Assembly (NCBI RefSeq): GCF_003014485.1
Contig: NZ_PYGA01000015.1
Span: 1-64,000 of the forward strand
Origin: Murinocardiopsis flavida
GTDB taxonomy: Bacteria; Actinomycetota; Actinomycetes; Streptosporangiales; Streptosporangiaceae
Direction: 5' to 3'
Length of the DNA: 64,000 nt
The stretch's first letter is position 1; each line of letters begins with the position of its first letter. The position numbers were made by a program, and so were the translations under genes. This document shows, one piece after another, positions 34,974-43,619 of this stretch. Under the pieces are notes generated by a model that saw only the letters and a list, made by a program, of their open reading frames with translations, was not told the DNA's origin and searched no databases.

Positions 34974-35582
34974 GTGGGGCGTAGGAACACCGAGCGCCGG
35001 ACGGCCCTTGTCGACGCCGCCATCGAGGTGCTCGCCGACGAAGGCGCCCGAGGGCTGACCTTCCGCGCGGTGGACGCCCGCGCCGCCGTGCCCGCCGGGA
35101 CCGCGTCCAACTACTTCGCCACCCGGGACGACCTGCTCACCCAGGCGGGCGCCCGGGTGTACGAACGGCTCCGGCCCGACGACGCGGTCATCGCGCGGCA
35201 GCGGGCCGGCGCGCCCGACCGGGCGGGCTACGCGGCGCTCATGCACGAGATGGTCGACCGCATCAGCGCCTTCCGCTCCGGCTACCTGGCGCTGCTCGAA
35301 CTGCGCCTCGAAGCGACCCGGCGCCCGGAGCTGCGCGCGGTGCTGACCCGGCGCGTGCGCGCCGACATCGACGCCAACACCGCGTCCCGCGAGGCCGCGG
35401 CCCTCCCCGGCGACGCCACGGCGGTCCGGCTGCTCTACCTGGCGCTCAACTGGCTCATTGTCGAACAGCTCACCCTCCCCGACGTGTTCTCGGCGGCCGA
35501 GCGCGCGGAGCTGGTGACGGCGGCCGTCGAACGGGTCGTGGCGCCGGCCGAAGCACCGGCCCCGCGCCCGCCCGCGCCGTAG
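34974..35582 (+). CDS. TetR-family transcriptional regulator
   Basis: The 202-residue protein has the TetR DNA-binding domain at 8-55 (GLTFRAVDARAAVPAGTASNYF) and a helical C-terminal domain. GTG 34974 has GGAG 8 nt upstream. It is divergent from a RibD-like reductase gene and shares an inverted-repeat operator with it, so it probably represses the reductase until a ligand binds. The protein end is Pro/Ala-rich. Confidence 0.87.
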   Translation: MGRRNTERRTALVDAAIEVLADEGARGLTFRAVDARAAVPAGTASNYFATRDDLLTQAGARVYERLRPDDAVIARQRAGAPDRAGYAALMHEMVDRISAFRSGYLALLELRLEATRRPELRAVLTRRVRADIDANTASREAAALPGDATAVRLLYLALNWLIVEQLTLPDVFSAAERAELVTAAVERVVAPAEAPAPRPPAP

Positions 35583-35619
35583 TCCGGCCCCCGCCCGCGC
35601 CGCGCGGGGGCCGGACTAC
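35579..35619 (+). terminator. Strong terminator hairpin after the TetR gene
   Basis: A perfect 16-bp stem begins inside the TetR stop codon: GTAGTCCGGCCCCCGC pairs with the complement ending at 35619, around a 9-nt loop. Confidence 0.85.
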
Positions 35620-35672
35620 TGCGCGGGCGACGTGGGGGCGGCCGAAGTGGAGGGGCGGCCACGCGGAGAATT

Positions 35673-35691
35673 GTTGGCGAGGCTAACCTAA
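35673..35691. promoter_or_regulatory. Iron box (IdeR/DmdR type)
   Basis: The site matches 15 of 19 positions of the TTAGGTTAGGCTAACCTAA consensus; the right half GGCTAACCTAA is perfect. It ends 5 nt before the ATG of a siderophore-binding protein gene. The TAACCT inside it may be the -10 element of a leaderless transcript, so repressor binding would block transcription in iron-replete cells. Confidence 0.75.
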
Positions 35692-35695
35692 CCGG

Positions 35696-36748
35696 ATGCG
35701 CAAAGGACCGATCGCCGCACCGCAGGCGACGCAGCACCGCCCATGGGCCGCCGCAGTACTGTCCGCGCTGGTCGCCGCCGCGCTGACCGGGTGCGGGGTG
35801 CCCGATGACGACGCCGGCGGGTCCAAGGCGGGCGATCCGGCGGTCGCCGAGGACGGCGCCCGATTCTCCACCTCCGACAAGGAGACCGCCCGGCTGGGCA
35901 GCGACGCCGAGCCCGGGGCGTTCCCCCGTACCGTCGAGCACGCGAGCGGCAGCACCGAGATCACCGAGAAGCCGTCCCGCGTGGTCGTCCTCGACACCGG
36001 CGAACTCGACGACGTCCTCTCGCTGGGGGTCACCCCGGTGGGCATGGCCGAGAGCGACAGCCCCGAGGGCGCGCCGCCCTACCTCGCCGACCGGCTGTCC
36101 GACGTCGAGGTCGTGGGCGGCATCAACGACCTCAACGTCGAGGCCATCGCCGCACTGAAGCCCGACCTCATCGTCGGCAGCGAACTGCGGGCCGCCCGCC
36201 TCTACGACACGCTCAGCGAGATCGCGCCGACGGTCTTCAGCATCCGGCCCGGCTTCCCGTGGAAGGAGAACTTCCTGCTGGTCGGCGACGCCCTCGGCGC
36301 GGAGAAGAAGGCCCTGGACGTGCTCAACACCTACCAGGAGCGCGCCGACGAGGTGCGGGAGTCGGTGTCCGGCGACCCCGAGATCTCCCTCGTGCGGTTC
36401 CTGCCCGGCAAGATCCGCCTGTACGCCGACCTGTCGTTCATCGGCGTCATCCTGGACGACGCAGGGCTGCGTCGGCCGAAGGTGCAGGACGTCGAGGAAC
36501 TCGCCGTCGAGGTCTCGCAGGAGGACATCGACAAGGGCGACGCCGACTGGATCTTCTACTCCAGCTACGGCCCGCGCGACTCCACCGACGAAGCCGCCGT
36601 GACAAAGGGCGGCCTGTGGAAATCCCTCGACGCCGTCCAGGACGACAAGGCGGTCGCCGTCGACGACGAGGTGTGGTTCCTCGGCCTCGGCCCCACCGGG
36701 GCGATGCTCGTCCTGGACGACCTGGAGGAGAAGCTCGGCACGTCCTGA
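35696..36748 (+). CDS. Iron-siderophore ABC transporter binding lipoprotein
   Basis: The 350-residue protein has a lipoprotein signal peptide with lipobox ALTGC (C33), an acidic linker and a FecB/FepB-type periplasmic-binding fold (about 75-345; PSRVVVLDTGELDDVLSLG, LKPDLIVGSELRA). It would bind ferric siderophores on the outer face of the membrane. An iron box overlaps its promoter. No permease or ATPase gene follows, so it must share those of another system. Translation is probably leaderless from ATG 35696. Confidence 0.9.
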   Translation: MRKGPIAAPQATQHRPWAAAVLSALVAAALTGCGVPDDDAGGSKAGDPAVAEDGARFSTSDKETARLGSDAEPGAFPRTVEHASGSTEITEKPSRVVVLDTGELDDVLSLGVTPVGMAESDSPEGAPPYLADRLSDVEVVGGINDLNVEAIAALKPDLIVGSELRAARLYDTLSEIAPTVFSIRPGFPWKENFLLVGDALGAEKKALDVLNTYQERADEVRESVSGDPEISLVRFLPGKIRLYADLSFIGVILDDAGLRRPKVQDVEELAVEVSQEDIDKGDADWIFYSSYGPRDSTDEAAVTKGGLWKSLDAVQDDKAVAVDDEVWFLGLGPTGAMLVLDDLEEKLGTS

Positions 36749-36760
36749 GCGCCCATCCCC

Positions 36761-36787
36761 ACGGCGCGGGTCCCGCCCCCGCGCCGT
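36761..36787 (+). terminator. Terminator after the siderophore-binding gene
   Basis: ACGGCGCGGG and CCCGCGCCGT form a 10-bp stem around a 7-nt loop, 13 nt after the stop codon. Confidence 0.75.
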
Positions 36788-36824
36788 CTGCGGCCGCCGG
36801 ACGCGGTGCCGGCGATCAATCCGG

Positions 36825-36853
36825 TTGTCCGCCGACCTGCCTGCTGCTACGTT
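36825..36853 (+). promoter_or_regulatory. Promoter upstream of the MFS exporter
   Basis: TTGTCC (36825-36830) and TACGTT (36848-36853) are spaced 17 bp, a good fit to a housekeeping promoter. A start at about 36860 would coincide with a GTG, giving a leaderless seven-codon minigene and a leader of about 167 nt before the exporter gene. Confidence 0.5.
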
Positions 36854-36859
36854 CCTGAC

Positions 36860-36880
36860 GTGGCCGTTTTCATCAAGTAA
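36860..36880 (+). CDS. Possible leaderless leader peptide (6 residues)
   Basis: GTG followed by five codons and TAA would give MAVFIK. It begins at the predicted transcription start (6 nt after the -10), where actinomycetes often translate without a ribosome site. It lies 146 nt before the exporter start. Leader peptides control several resistance genes by ribosome stalling, but no attenuator structure was worked out here. It could be chance. Confidence 0.3.
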   Translation: MAVFIK

Positions 36881-37026
36881 CTCCAGGTTCGCCGCCCGGC
36901 ACGGGTCGGCCCGGTCGGTTTCGCGCCGACCGCCGTCGGCGACCCCTGCGGCGAGCAGAGCGCCCACGTCGCCCGCACCTCGATCGCCTTCCCGGCTCGG
37001 TGCGCAATCCTGGAGTCCCTTCTTCC

Positions 37027-38439
37027 GTGAACCTGCAATTCCGCCGGCACCGCCATGCCAGCACCTCAGCCATTGCCGACCGGCCCGCGACCCGGTGGCT
37101 CGTCCTGGCTTTCCTGTCGCTGCTGCAACTGCTGATCGCCGTCGATGTGACCGTGGTCAACGTCGCCCTCCCCTCGATCGGGACCGCGTTCGGCGCCGAC
37201 GCCGGCGCCCTGACCTGGGTGGTCACCGGGTACACGGTGGTCGGGGGCGGCCTGCTGCTGCTCGGCGGCCGCCTCTGCGACCTGCTGGGCCGCCGCCGCA
37301 TGTTCCTGCTCGGCGCGGCCGTGTTCGGCGGCGCCTCACTGCTCGCCGGGCTCGCAACGGACCTCCCCACCCTGGTGGCCGCCCGTTTCGCCCAAGGCGC
37401 CGGGGAGGCGCTGGCGTCACCCGCGGCGATGTCGCTCATCGCGCTGATGTTCCCCAGGCCCGATGAGCGCGCCAAGGCGCTCGGCGTGTGGGGGGCGATC
37501 TCCAGCAGCGGCCTCGCCGTGGGGGTCGTGCTCTCCGGTGTGATCACCGAGCTCCTCGACTGGCGCTGGATCTTCCTGATCAACCCGCCGCTGGTACTCC
37601 TCGTCCTCGTCGCGACGCCGCTGCTGCTCCCGCGCGACACGGCCGCCGCGCGCGTCCCGCTGGACGTGCCCGGCGCGCTGCTGCTGACCCTTGCGCCGCT
37701 GGCTCTCGTCTTCGGTGTCGTCCGTGCGGCGCACGCGCCGTGGGGCGACCCGACCGTCTTCGGCCCGCTGCTGTTCGCCGCGGCCGCGTTCGCGGCGTTC
37801 GTCGCCGTCGAGGCCCGCTCCGCGGCGCCCCTGGTACCGCTCGGGTTCTTCGCGCACCGCACACGGCTGGTCGCGAACGCCGCGACGATCCTGCTCAGCG
37901 CGGCGTTGTCGACGACGTTCTTCCTCGTCAGCCTCTACCTGCAACAGGTCATCGACCTCACGCCGCTGCGGGCCGGGCTGGCGTTCCTGCCGTTCTGCGC
38001 CGCGCTCCTCCTCGCCGTGACGCAGGTCGCGCGGCTCATCCGGCTGCTGGGCATGAAGCACACCGCGATCGCCGGGCTGCTGTGCACCGCGGCGGGGCTC
38101 GCCTGGCTGGCCCGGCTGCCCGCTGACGGGGACCTGTGGATCGACGTCATCCCCGCCATGATCGCGATCGCGGTCGGCATGGCCGTCGGCCTGATCGCGT
38201 TGCAGAACGCCGCGCTCGAAGGGGTCACCGACACCGACGCAGGTACCGCGGCGGGCGTGCAGCGGTCGGTGGACCAGCTCGGCGGCGCCGTGGGCCTCAG
38301 CGTCCTGGTGGGGGCCGCCGTCGCGGCGGGCGACGCCGCGCAGGGGTTCCGGCTCGCGTTCGCCCTCGCACTGGGGGGCGTCCTGGTCGCCGCCCTCGGG
38401 GTCGCACTCGCCGCGCGGTCCGAGCCGCGCGAGCGGTAG
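37027..38439 (+). CDS. MFS drug exporter, DHA2 (EmrB/QacA) type
   Basis: The 470-residue protein has about 14 membrane helices. It has motif D1, AVDVTVVNVALPSIG, in helix 1, motif A, GGRLCDLLGRRRMFLLG, and motif C near SSSGLAVGVVLSG. These mark DHA2 drug:proton antiporters. I prefer GTG 37027 (GGAG at 12 nt) to GTG 37000, which has no ribosome site. A long leader with its own promoter precedes it, and a strong terminator follows. No regulator gene adjoins it. The substrate is unknown. Confidence 0.88.
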   Translation: MNLQFRRHRHASTSAIADRPATRWLVLAFLSLLQLLIAVDVTVVNVALPSIGTAFGADAGALTWVVTGYTVVGGGLLLLGGRLCDLLGRRRMFLLGAAVFGGASLLAGLATDLPTLVAARFAQGAGEALASPAAMSLIALMFPRPDERAKALGVWGAISSSGLAVGVVLSGVITELLDWRWIFLINPPLVLLVLVATPLLLPRDTAAARVPLDVPGALLLTLAPLALVFGVVRAAHAPWGDPTVFGPLLFAAAAFAAFVAVEARSAAPLVPLGFFAHRTRLVANAATILLSAALSTTFFLVSLYLQQVIDLTPLRAGLAFLPFCAALLLAVTQVARLIRLLGMKHTAIAGLLCTAAGLAWLARLPADGDLWIDVIPAMIAIAVGMAVGLIALQNAALEGVTDTDAGTAAGVQRSVDQLGGAVGLSVLVGAAVAAGDAAQGFRLAFALALGGVLVAALGVALAARSEPRER

Positions 38440-38446
38440 CGGGCCT

Positions 38447-38476
38447 GTTCCGCGGCCGGTCACCCGGCCGCGGAAC
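38447..38476 (+). terminator. MFS exporter terminator
   Basis: GTTCCGCGGCCGG and its 13-nt complement enclose a TCAC-type loop, 7 nt after the stop. Confidence 0.8.
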
Positions 38477-38606
38477 GGGGTCCCTCGCTGCGGCCCGATT
38501 TTGCTGTCGGGCCCCGGATCAGCGAGAATGGTGGTAGGGCGCGTGCGCCTGGTGTGCCGGGAAGTCTGGTCGGCGATGTCCCAGCCGACCCGTCCCGGAG
38601 TGTCCC

Positions 38607-39839
38607 GTGTCCCCACCCGCCACCATCCTCGGCCGTACCGCCGATTCCCTGCGCAGCGACTCCGTCGGCGGCCTCCTGCTGATCGCAGCCGCCGCCGCCG
38701 CCATCATCTGGGCGAACTCGCCGTTCGCCGCCTCGTACGAGGCACTGCGCGGGTTCACCGTCGGCCCCGCTGCCCTGCACCTCGACCTCGACCTCCAGAC
38801 CTGGGCCGCCGACGGCCTGCTCGCCGTCTTCTTCTTCATCGTCGGCAACGAGCTGAAGCAGGAGTTCGTGCACGGCGAGCTGCGCGACCCCCGGCGGGCC
38901 ATGCTGCCCATCGTCGCCGCGGTGTGCGGCATGGCCGTCCCCGCCCTCGTCTACGCGGCGATCACCCTGGGCGACCCTGCGTCGGCCGGCGGCTGGGGCA
39001 TCCCCATGGCGACCGACATCGCCTTCGCCCTCGCGGTCCTCGCCGTGGTCGGGAAGGGGCTGCCGCCCGCGCTGCGGACCTTCCTGCTCACGCTCGCGAT
39101 CGTGGACGACCTCGGCGCGGTCACCGTGATCGCCGTCTTCTACACCGAGCACATCAGCTTCGGGCCGCTGCTGGGCGCCGCGGCGGGTCTCGCCCTGTTC
39201 GGGTACCTCCAGCAGGGCCGCCGCCCCGCGGCGCTGCTCGGCGCCGCCCGCGTCCCCGCGTGGGCGGTGTACGTGCCGCTCGCCGCGGTCGTCTGGACGC
39301 TCATGCACGAGAGCGGCGTCCACGCCACCATCGCGGGCGTCGCCATCGGCCTGCTCATGCGCACCGCGGCGCGACCCGGCGAGGCGGAGTCGCCGAGCCA
39401 CCGCGTCGAACACCTGCTGCGGCCGTGGTCGGCCGGGCTGGCGCTGCCCGTGTTCGCCTTCTTCGCCGCGGGCGTGGCGTTCGAGGGCCTCGGCGCGGTG
39501 CTCACCGACCGGGCCGGGCTGGGGATCGTGGCCGGCCTGGTCGGCGGCAAGCTGCTGGGCATCCTCGGTGGGGCGTGGCTCACGACCAAGGTCACCTCCG
39601 CCACCCTGAACCCGTCGCTGAGCTGGTGGGACATCGCCGGGATGTCGCAGCTCGCCGGGATCGGGTTCACGGTGTCGCTGCTGATCACCGAGCTGTCCTT
39701 CCCCGACACGCCCGAGACCCTCGCCAACGCCAAAGCGGGGGTGCTGCTCGCGTCGCTGATCGCGAGCGTCCTGGCCGCGGCCGTCCTCACCGTGCGCAGC
39801 CGCCGCTACCAGAGGGAGCCGCGCGGCAGCGCCGGGTAG
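38607..39839 (+). CDS. nhaA: Na+/H+ antiporter NhaA
   Basis: The 410-residue protein is a clear NhaA. The ion-binding pair lies in LAIVDDLGAVTVIAVFYT, the helix IV region reads GIPMATDIAFALAVL, and FFFIVGNELKQEF is the conserved loop near helix II. About 12 helices are present. NhaA exchanges internal Na+ for external H+ and supports salt and alkaline tolerance. The usual glycine in the GLE/GME loop is replaced (GNELKQE), as in many actinomycete NhaAs. GTG 38607 has a GGAG upstream. It converges with a Na+-coupled alanine carrier gene. Confidence 0.92.
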   Translation: MSPPATILGRTADSLRSDSVGGLLLIAAAAAAIIWANSPFAASYEALRGFTVGPAALHLDLDLQTWAADGLLAVFFFIVGNELKQEFVHGELRDPRRAMLPIVAAVCGMAVPALVYAAITLGDPASAGGWGIPMATDIAFALAVLAVVGKGLPPALRTFLLTLAIVDDLGAVTVIAVFYTEHISFGPLLGAAAGLALFGYLQQGRRPAALLGAARVPAWAVYVPLAAVVWTLMHESGVHATIAGVAIGLLMRTAARPGEAESPSHRVEHLLRPWSAGLALPVFAFFAAGVAFEGLGAVLTDRAGLGIVAGLVGGKLLGILGGAWLTTKVTSATLNPSLSWWDIAGMSQLAGIGFTVSLLITELSFPDTPETLANAKAGVLLASLIASVLAAAVLTVRSRRYQREPRGSAG

Positions 39840-39860
39840 GCGCCGCCGCGCGGCCGCCGC

Positions 39861-41315
39861 TCAGACGTCCGCTGTGTCGTGCCGGGCCGGCTGCGGTCCC
39901 CAGCAGTGGACGTTGCGCAGGTCCGGCACGCGATCGACGGTGAAGACCGGGTCGAGGCCCTGCCTGCGCTGATCGGTGTAGTCCTTGAGCAGTTTGTGGG
40001 CGATACCGGCGAGCGGGACGATCGCGGCCAGGTTCACCAGGGCCATGAAGCCCATGGTGGTGTCGGCCAGCTTCCACACGAGGTCGTTGGAGCCGACCGC
40101 GCCGAGGAAGGTCGCCACGAGGAACACGTACTTGTAGGCGGTCAGCAGCGTGTCGCTGGAGTTGAGGAACCCGATGTTGGACTCGCCGTAGTAGTAGTTG
40201 CCGAGCACCGAGGTGAACGCCAGCAGGAAGAGGATGACGGTGAGCATGTGCACCGCCCACCCGCCCAGGCTCGCGCCCAGCGCGTCCTGGGTCATGGTGG
40301 CGCCGAGGTCCTCGCCGTAGGTGGGGTTCGACACCAGCACGATGAACGCCGTGATGGAGCAGACGATGAGGGTGTCGAAGTAGACGCCGAGGGTCTGCAC
40401 GAGGCCCTGCTTCACGGGGTGGCTCACCGACGCGGTCGCACCGGCGTTGGGCGCCGACCCGAGGCCGCCCTCGTTGGAGAACATGCCGCGCCGCACACCC
40501 TGGATGATCGCGGTGCCCAGCGCGGCCGACGCCACCTCCCTGATCCCGAACGCGTGCGTGAAGATCAGCGCGATGACGCCGGGGACCCTGTCGATGTTCA
40601 GCGCCACCACAGCGATGCCGAGCAGCAGGTACAGCAGCGCCATCAGCGGCACCAGCGCCTGGGAGACGTTCGCGATGCGCTTGATCCCGCCGAAGATGAC
40701 GGCGGCCGTGAGCAGCACGAGGCCGATGCCGATGGCGGCGGGCAGCCAGGTGAGCCCGTCGGCGCCGAGCGCGTCGGCCGAACCGACGAGGGTGGCGGAG
40801 ATGGTGTTGGACTGCACGGCGTTGAAGACGAAGCCGAAGGTCACCGTGATGGTGATCGCGAAGAGGACGCCCATCCAGCGCCGCCCCAGCCCGTACTGCA
40901 TGTAGTAGGCCGGGCCGCCGCGGAAACCGGTGCGGTAGGGCACCTTGTAGAGCTGGGCGAGCGTGGACTCCACGAAGCTGGCGGCGCCCACCACCAGCGC
41001 CATGATCCACATCCACATGACGGCGCCCGGCCCTCCCACCGAGATCGCGGTCGCCACGCCCGCGACGTTGCCGGTGCCGACCCGGGCGGCGGCCGACACG
41101 GCGAACGCCTGGAAGGAGGAGATGGACTGCCGCGTGTCCCCGTCGTCGGCGGCGGTCGAGCCGCGCAGGGCCCGGAACATGTCCGGGAGCAGGCGGAACT
41201 GGACCAGTCCGAGCCGGATGCTGAAGTACAGGCTGGCGATGACCAGCACGACGATGACGACGGGCCAGAAGCGTTCGTCGTTGAACGCGCCGATGCCCTC
41301 GGCGAGCGATTCCAT
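39861..41315 (-). CDS. Alanine/glycine:cation symporter (AGCS)
   Basis: The 484-residue protein belongs to the AGCS family. Recognisable parts are GTGNVAGVATAISVGGPGAVMWMW in the second quarter (the family's hallmark), FSNEGGLGSAPNAGATA near the middle and the late STVLG-like segment (ASTSVLGNYYYGE). About ten helices are seen. It imports alanine or glycine with Na+. ATG 41315 follows GAGGAG. It is convergent with nhaA, which could recycle the imported Na+ (inference). Confidence 0.9.
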   Translation of the reverse strand: MESLAEGIGAFNDERFWPVVIVVLVIASLYFSIRLGLVQFRLLPDMFRALRGSTAADDGDTRQSISSFQAFAVSAAARVGTGNVAGVATAISVGGPGAVMWMWIMALVVGAASFVESTLAQLYKVPYRTGFRGGPAYYMQYGLGRRWMGVLFAITITVTFGFVFNAVQSNTISATLVGSADALGADGLTWLPAAIGIGLVLLTAAVIFGGIKRIANVSQALVPLMALLYLLLGIAVVALNIDRVPGVIALIFTHAFGIREVASAALGTAIIQGVRRGMFSNEGGLGSAPNAGATASVSHPVKQGLVQTLGVYFDTLIVCSITAFIVLVSNPTYGEDLGATMTQDALGASLGGWAVHMLTVILFLLAFTSVLGNYYYGESNIGFLNSSDTLLTAYKYVFLVATFLGAVGSNDLVWKLADTTMGFMALVNLAAIVPLAGIAHKLLKDYTDQRRQGLDPVFTVDRVPDLRNVHCWGPQPARHDTADV

Positions 41316-41514
41316 GCGGGGGTGACTCCTCGTCCTCTGCGGTGGGCGGGCACGCGCGGTGGTGGCGTGCAGATTCTCACCCGATCGCAGCGGTAGAACA
41401 CCCCATTCGCGCCATAATCGGACGCATCTTCACCGAATAGTTGCATGCAGCGACCCGTTATCACGCACCGCGACCGGCACCCGGACCCTGCCCCGCGCGG
41501 ATCCGGGCCCCGCG

Positions 41515-42297
41515 TCACCGCGCGGCAGCGGTCAACGGGTGCGCGGGCAGCGGGGCCCGCGCGCCGACGGGCGACTTCGCGATCACGTAGCGGACCTGGC
41601 GCCACAGGGGGTCGTCCCACAGTCGCCGGGTGTCGCGGACCGTGCCGCCGCCGCGCGCCGCGGCCTCGCTGACGCGCCGCCCGGGGATCGGGTTCATCGC
41701 CATCGGCGCCGGGAAGCCGAGCAGCCTGCGCTGGACGGCGCGGTCGAGCCAGCGGGGAACGGCCTTCAGCAGCGGCCCCAGGACCGGGTGGCCCCGCTCG
41801 GGGACGCCGATCACCAGGCAGCCGCCGGGGCGGGTGACCCGGAGGAGTTCGTCCAGGTAGCGGGGTTGCAGGCGGGCGGGCACGTGCTGGAGGACGAGGT
41901 CGGTGTAGACGAAGTCGAATGTGCCGGTGGGGAGGATCCGCAGATCCGGTTCTGCGTTGTGCACGTAGCGGATCCGGCCGCCGCTGCGGTCCAGCCGGCG
42001 CGCCTCGGCGAGCATCGGCTCGGCGATGTCGACGCCGACGACCTCGGCGAAATCCTCGGCGAGGGCGTTGCTGAGCCGGCCGACCCCGCAGCCGAAGTCG
42101 AGCGCCCGCCGCCGCCCGACCGGGCCCGCGAGGGACTCGGCCCATTTCAGGTCGCCGCCGATCTGCGCGACCCCGGTCGCCATGAATTCGTCGATCGGCC
42201 ATTCCGCGCCGCGGTCGCCGAAACCGGTGAGGACGGCCCAGAGCGGGGCCTCGGTGCCGAGGCGCGTCCAGTCGTCGCGTACCTGCTCAAGACTCAT
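41515..42297 (-). CDS. Class I SAM-dependent methyltransferase
   Basis: The 260-residue methyltransferase shows RALDFGCGVGRLSNALA (SAM-binding loop, about residues 66-82), VVGVDIAEPMLAEARRL and FVYTDLVLQHVP, the standard class I elements. The N-terminus (VRDDWTRLGTEAPLWAVLT) matches a common actinomycete group of unassigned methyltransferases. ATG 42297. It is 199 bp upstream of the AGCS gene, in the same orientation. The acceptor is unknown. The region 42298-42517 upstream shows no gene. Confidence 0.82.
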   Translation of the reverse strand: MSLEQVRDDWTRLGTEAPLWAVLTGFGDRGAEWPIDEFMATGVAQIGGDLKWAESLAGPVGRRRALDFGCGVGRLSNALAEDFAEVVGVDIAEPMLAEARRLDRSGGRIRYVHNAEPDLRILPTGTFDFVYTDLVLQHVPARLQPRYLDELLRVTRPGGCLVIGVPERGHPVLGPLLKAVPRWLDRAVQRRLLGFPAPMAMNPIPGRRVSEAAARGGGTVRDTRRLWDDPLWRQVRYVIAKSPVGARAPLPAHPLTAAAR

Positions 42298-42517
42298 CGC
42301 CGAATTCCCCCGCTTTTGTCGTTTCCGATGATTCCGAAGGATTTCCGGATTCTCTGCACATCGGAAATGCTAGGGATCGGGGACGCGGGCGGCGACCGCC
42401 GAAAGGCGTGGAATCAGGGCGGAAACGCGCTACGAACAACGTACGCGCGCGTCATACTTTCGACGTGTTCGCGGTACGGCCGCCCCTGCTCAGGCGGACC
42501 TGCTCAGGCGGACCTGC

Positions 42518-43114
42518 TCAGCCGGGCCGGCGCGGGCCGGCCCACCGCGCCTCGTACCCGGTGACCCGCGCGACCGCGGCGAGCGCGCCGAACAGCGCCC
42601 GCTGCGTCCACGCCGGCACTCCGGCGACGTAGCCGTCCTGGCGCTCCCACATGAGCGCGAGGGCCAGCGGGTTGCGCGGGACGCCGGTGGCCGTGGTGCG
42701 GCCCGCGGCGTCGAGCCGGTGCCACAGGTCGAACATCTCGCGGTGCCGCAGCGGGGGGCGGACGACGTGGTCGAGCACGAGGTCGGCGCCCTCGCTGCGG
42801 AACATGTGGACCTGCCGGGGCGGGATCTCGATGCGGTCGCCCGCGGTGAGGACGTGCTCGGCGCCGTCGCACACGAACCGCGCCCGGCCCGCGCGGACGG
42901 TGAACGCCTCGGTGAGCACCGGGTGCCAGTGCGGCCCCGCGAGGAGCGCCGGGCGGGGGACCCGGTGCTCGATCACGAGGTAGGGCCCGTGCTCGTCGGT
43001 CCCCTCGGCGACGAAGGTCACGGTGCGCCCGTCGCGATAGCGCAGCGATCGGCCCGTCTCGGGCGCCTCCGGTACCTCCACGACCCGCCTCCAATGCAAA
43101 GGTAACCTGTTCAT
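42518..43114 (-). CDS. Cupin-domain protein
   Basis: The 198-residue protein contains one cupin barrel: GPHWHPVLTEAFTVRAGRA carries the HxH(x)4E metal-ligand pattern and PPRQVHMF the second-motif His. A helical tail follows (MFDLWHRLDAAG onward). Such small cupins may be dioxygenases, isomerases or sensors; the substrate is unknown. Its start (ATG 43114) lies inside a 12-bp palindrome 22 bp from a divergent MarR gene, so it is very probably the MarR target. The frame stays open upstream but without support. Confidence 0.8.
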   Translation of the reverse strand: MNRLPLHWRRVVEVPEAPETGRSLRYRDGRTVTFVAEGTDEHGPYLVIEHRVPRPALLAGPHWHPVLTEAFTVRAGRARFVCDGAEHVLTAGDRIEIPPRQVHMFRSEGADLVLDHVVRPPLRHREMFDLWHRLDAAGRTTATGVPRNPLALALMWERQDGYVAGVPAWTQRALFGALAAVARVTGYEARWAGPRRPG

Positions 43115-43131
43115 TAATGAAGGTAGCCTTG
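43100..43131. promoter_or_regulatory. MarR-type operator, TTCATTAATGAA
   Basis: A perfect 12-bp palindrome (43110-43121) is flanked by AGGTAACCT and AGGTAGCCT. It covers the cupin start codon and fills the 22-bp gap to the MarR gene. A MarR dimer here would cover both promoters. Confidence 0.65.
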
Positions 43132-43136
43132 GCACC

Positions 43137-43619
43137 GTGCCAGAGTCAACAGCCGACCACCCCGCATCCCTGCTCAAGCTCCTCGTCCAAGCCGCGCACG
43201 CGGTCGAACTCCGCCTGCTCGCCGAGCTGCCCCCCGGCCTCTCCGCGACGGTCCGGCCGGCCCACCTCACCGTGTTCCGGCACCTCGCCGCCGACGGCTC
43301 CCGGATCACCGACCTCGCCGAGGCCGCCGGGATGACCCAGCAGTCGATGGGGGAACTCGTCACCCACCTCCAGCGGCAGGGCCTCGTCGAGCGGCGGACC
43401 GACCCGCGCGACCGCCGCGCCCGGCTCGTGGTCTGCACGCCCGAAGGGCGCGCCGTGCTCGACTCCGCCGCCGCCGCGATCGCGGCGATCGAGGACGCCT
43501 TCGCCGAACGGTCCGGCCGCCCCGCGCTCGCCGACCTGAAGCGCCTCCTCGGCGACCTCGTCGCCGAGACCGCTCCCCCGCCCCGCGCCACCGCCGGTGC
43601 CCCCCGAACGGATGCCTGA
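43137..43619 (+). CDS. MarR-family transcriptional regulator
   Basis: The 160-residue protein has a MarR winged helix (residues about 42-105; ITDLAEAAGMTQQSMGELVTHL and the wing RTDPRDRRARLV). GTG 43137 is the likely start, with no ribosome site, probably leaderless. It is divergent from the cupin gene, with a palindrome in between. Its end overlaps the following histidine-kinase gene by 8 nt (43612-43619), so a one-component and a two-component regulator share a transcript, which is unusual. Confidence 0.87.
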   Translation: MPESTADHPASLLKLLVQAAHAVELRLLAELPPGLSATVRPAHLTVFRHLAADGSRITDLAEAAGMTQQSMGELVTHLQRQGLVERRTDPRDRRARLVVCTPEGRAVLDSAAAAIAAIEDAFAERSGRPALADLKRLLGDLVAETAPPPRATAGAPRTDA

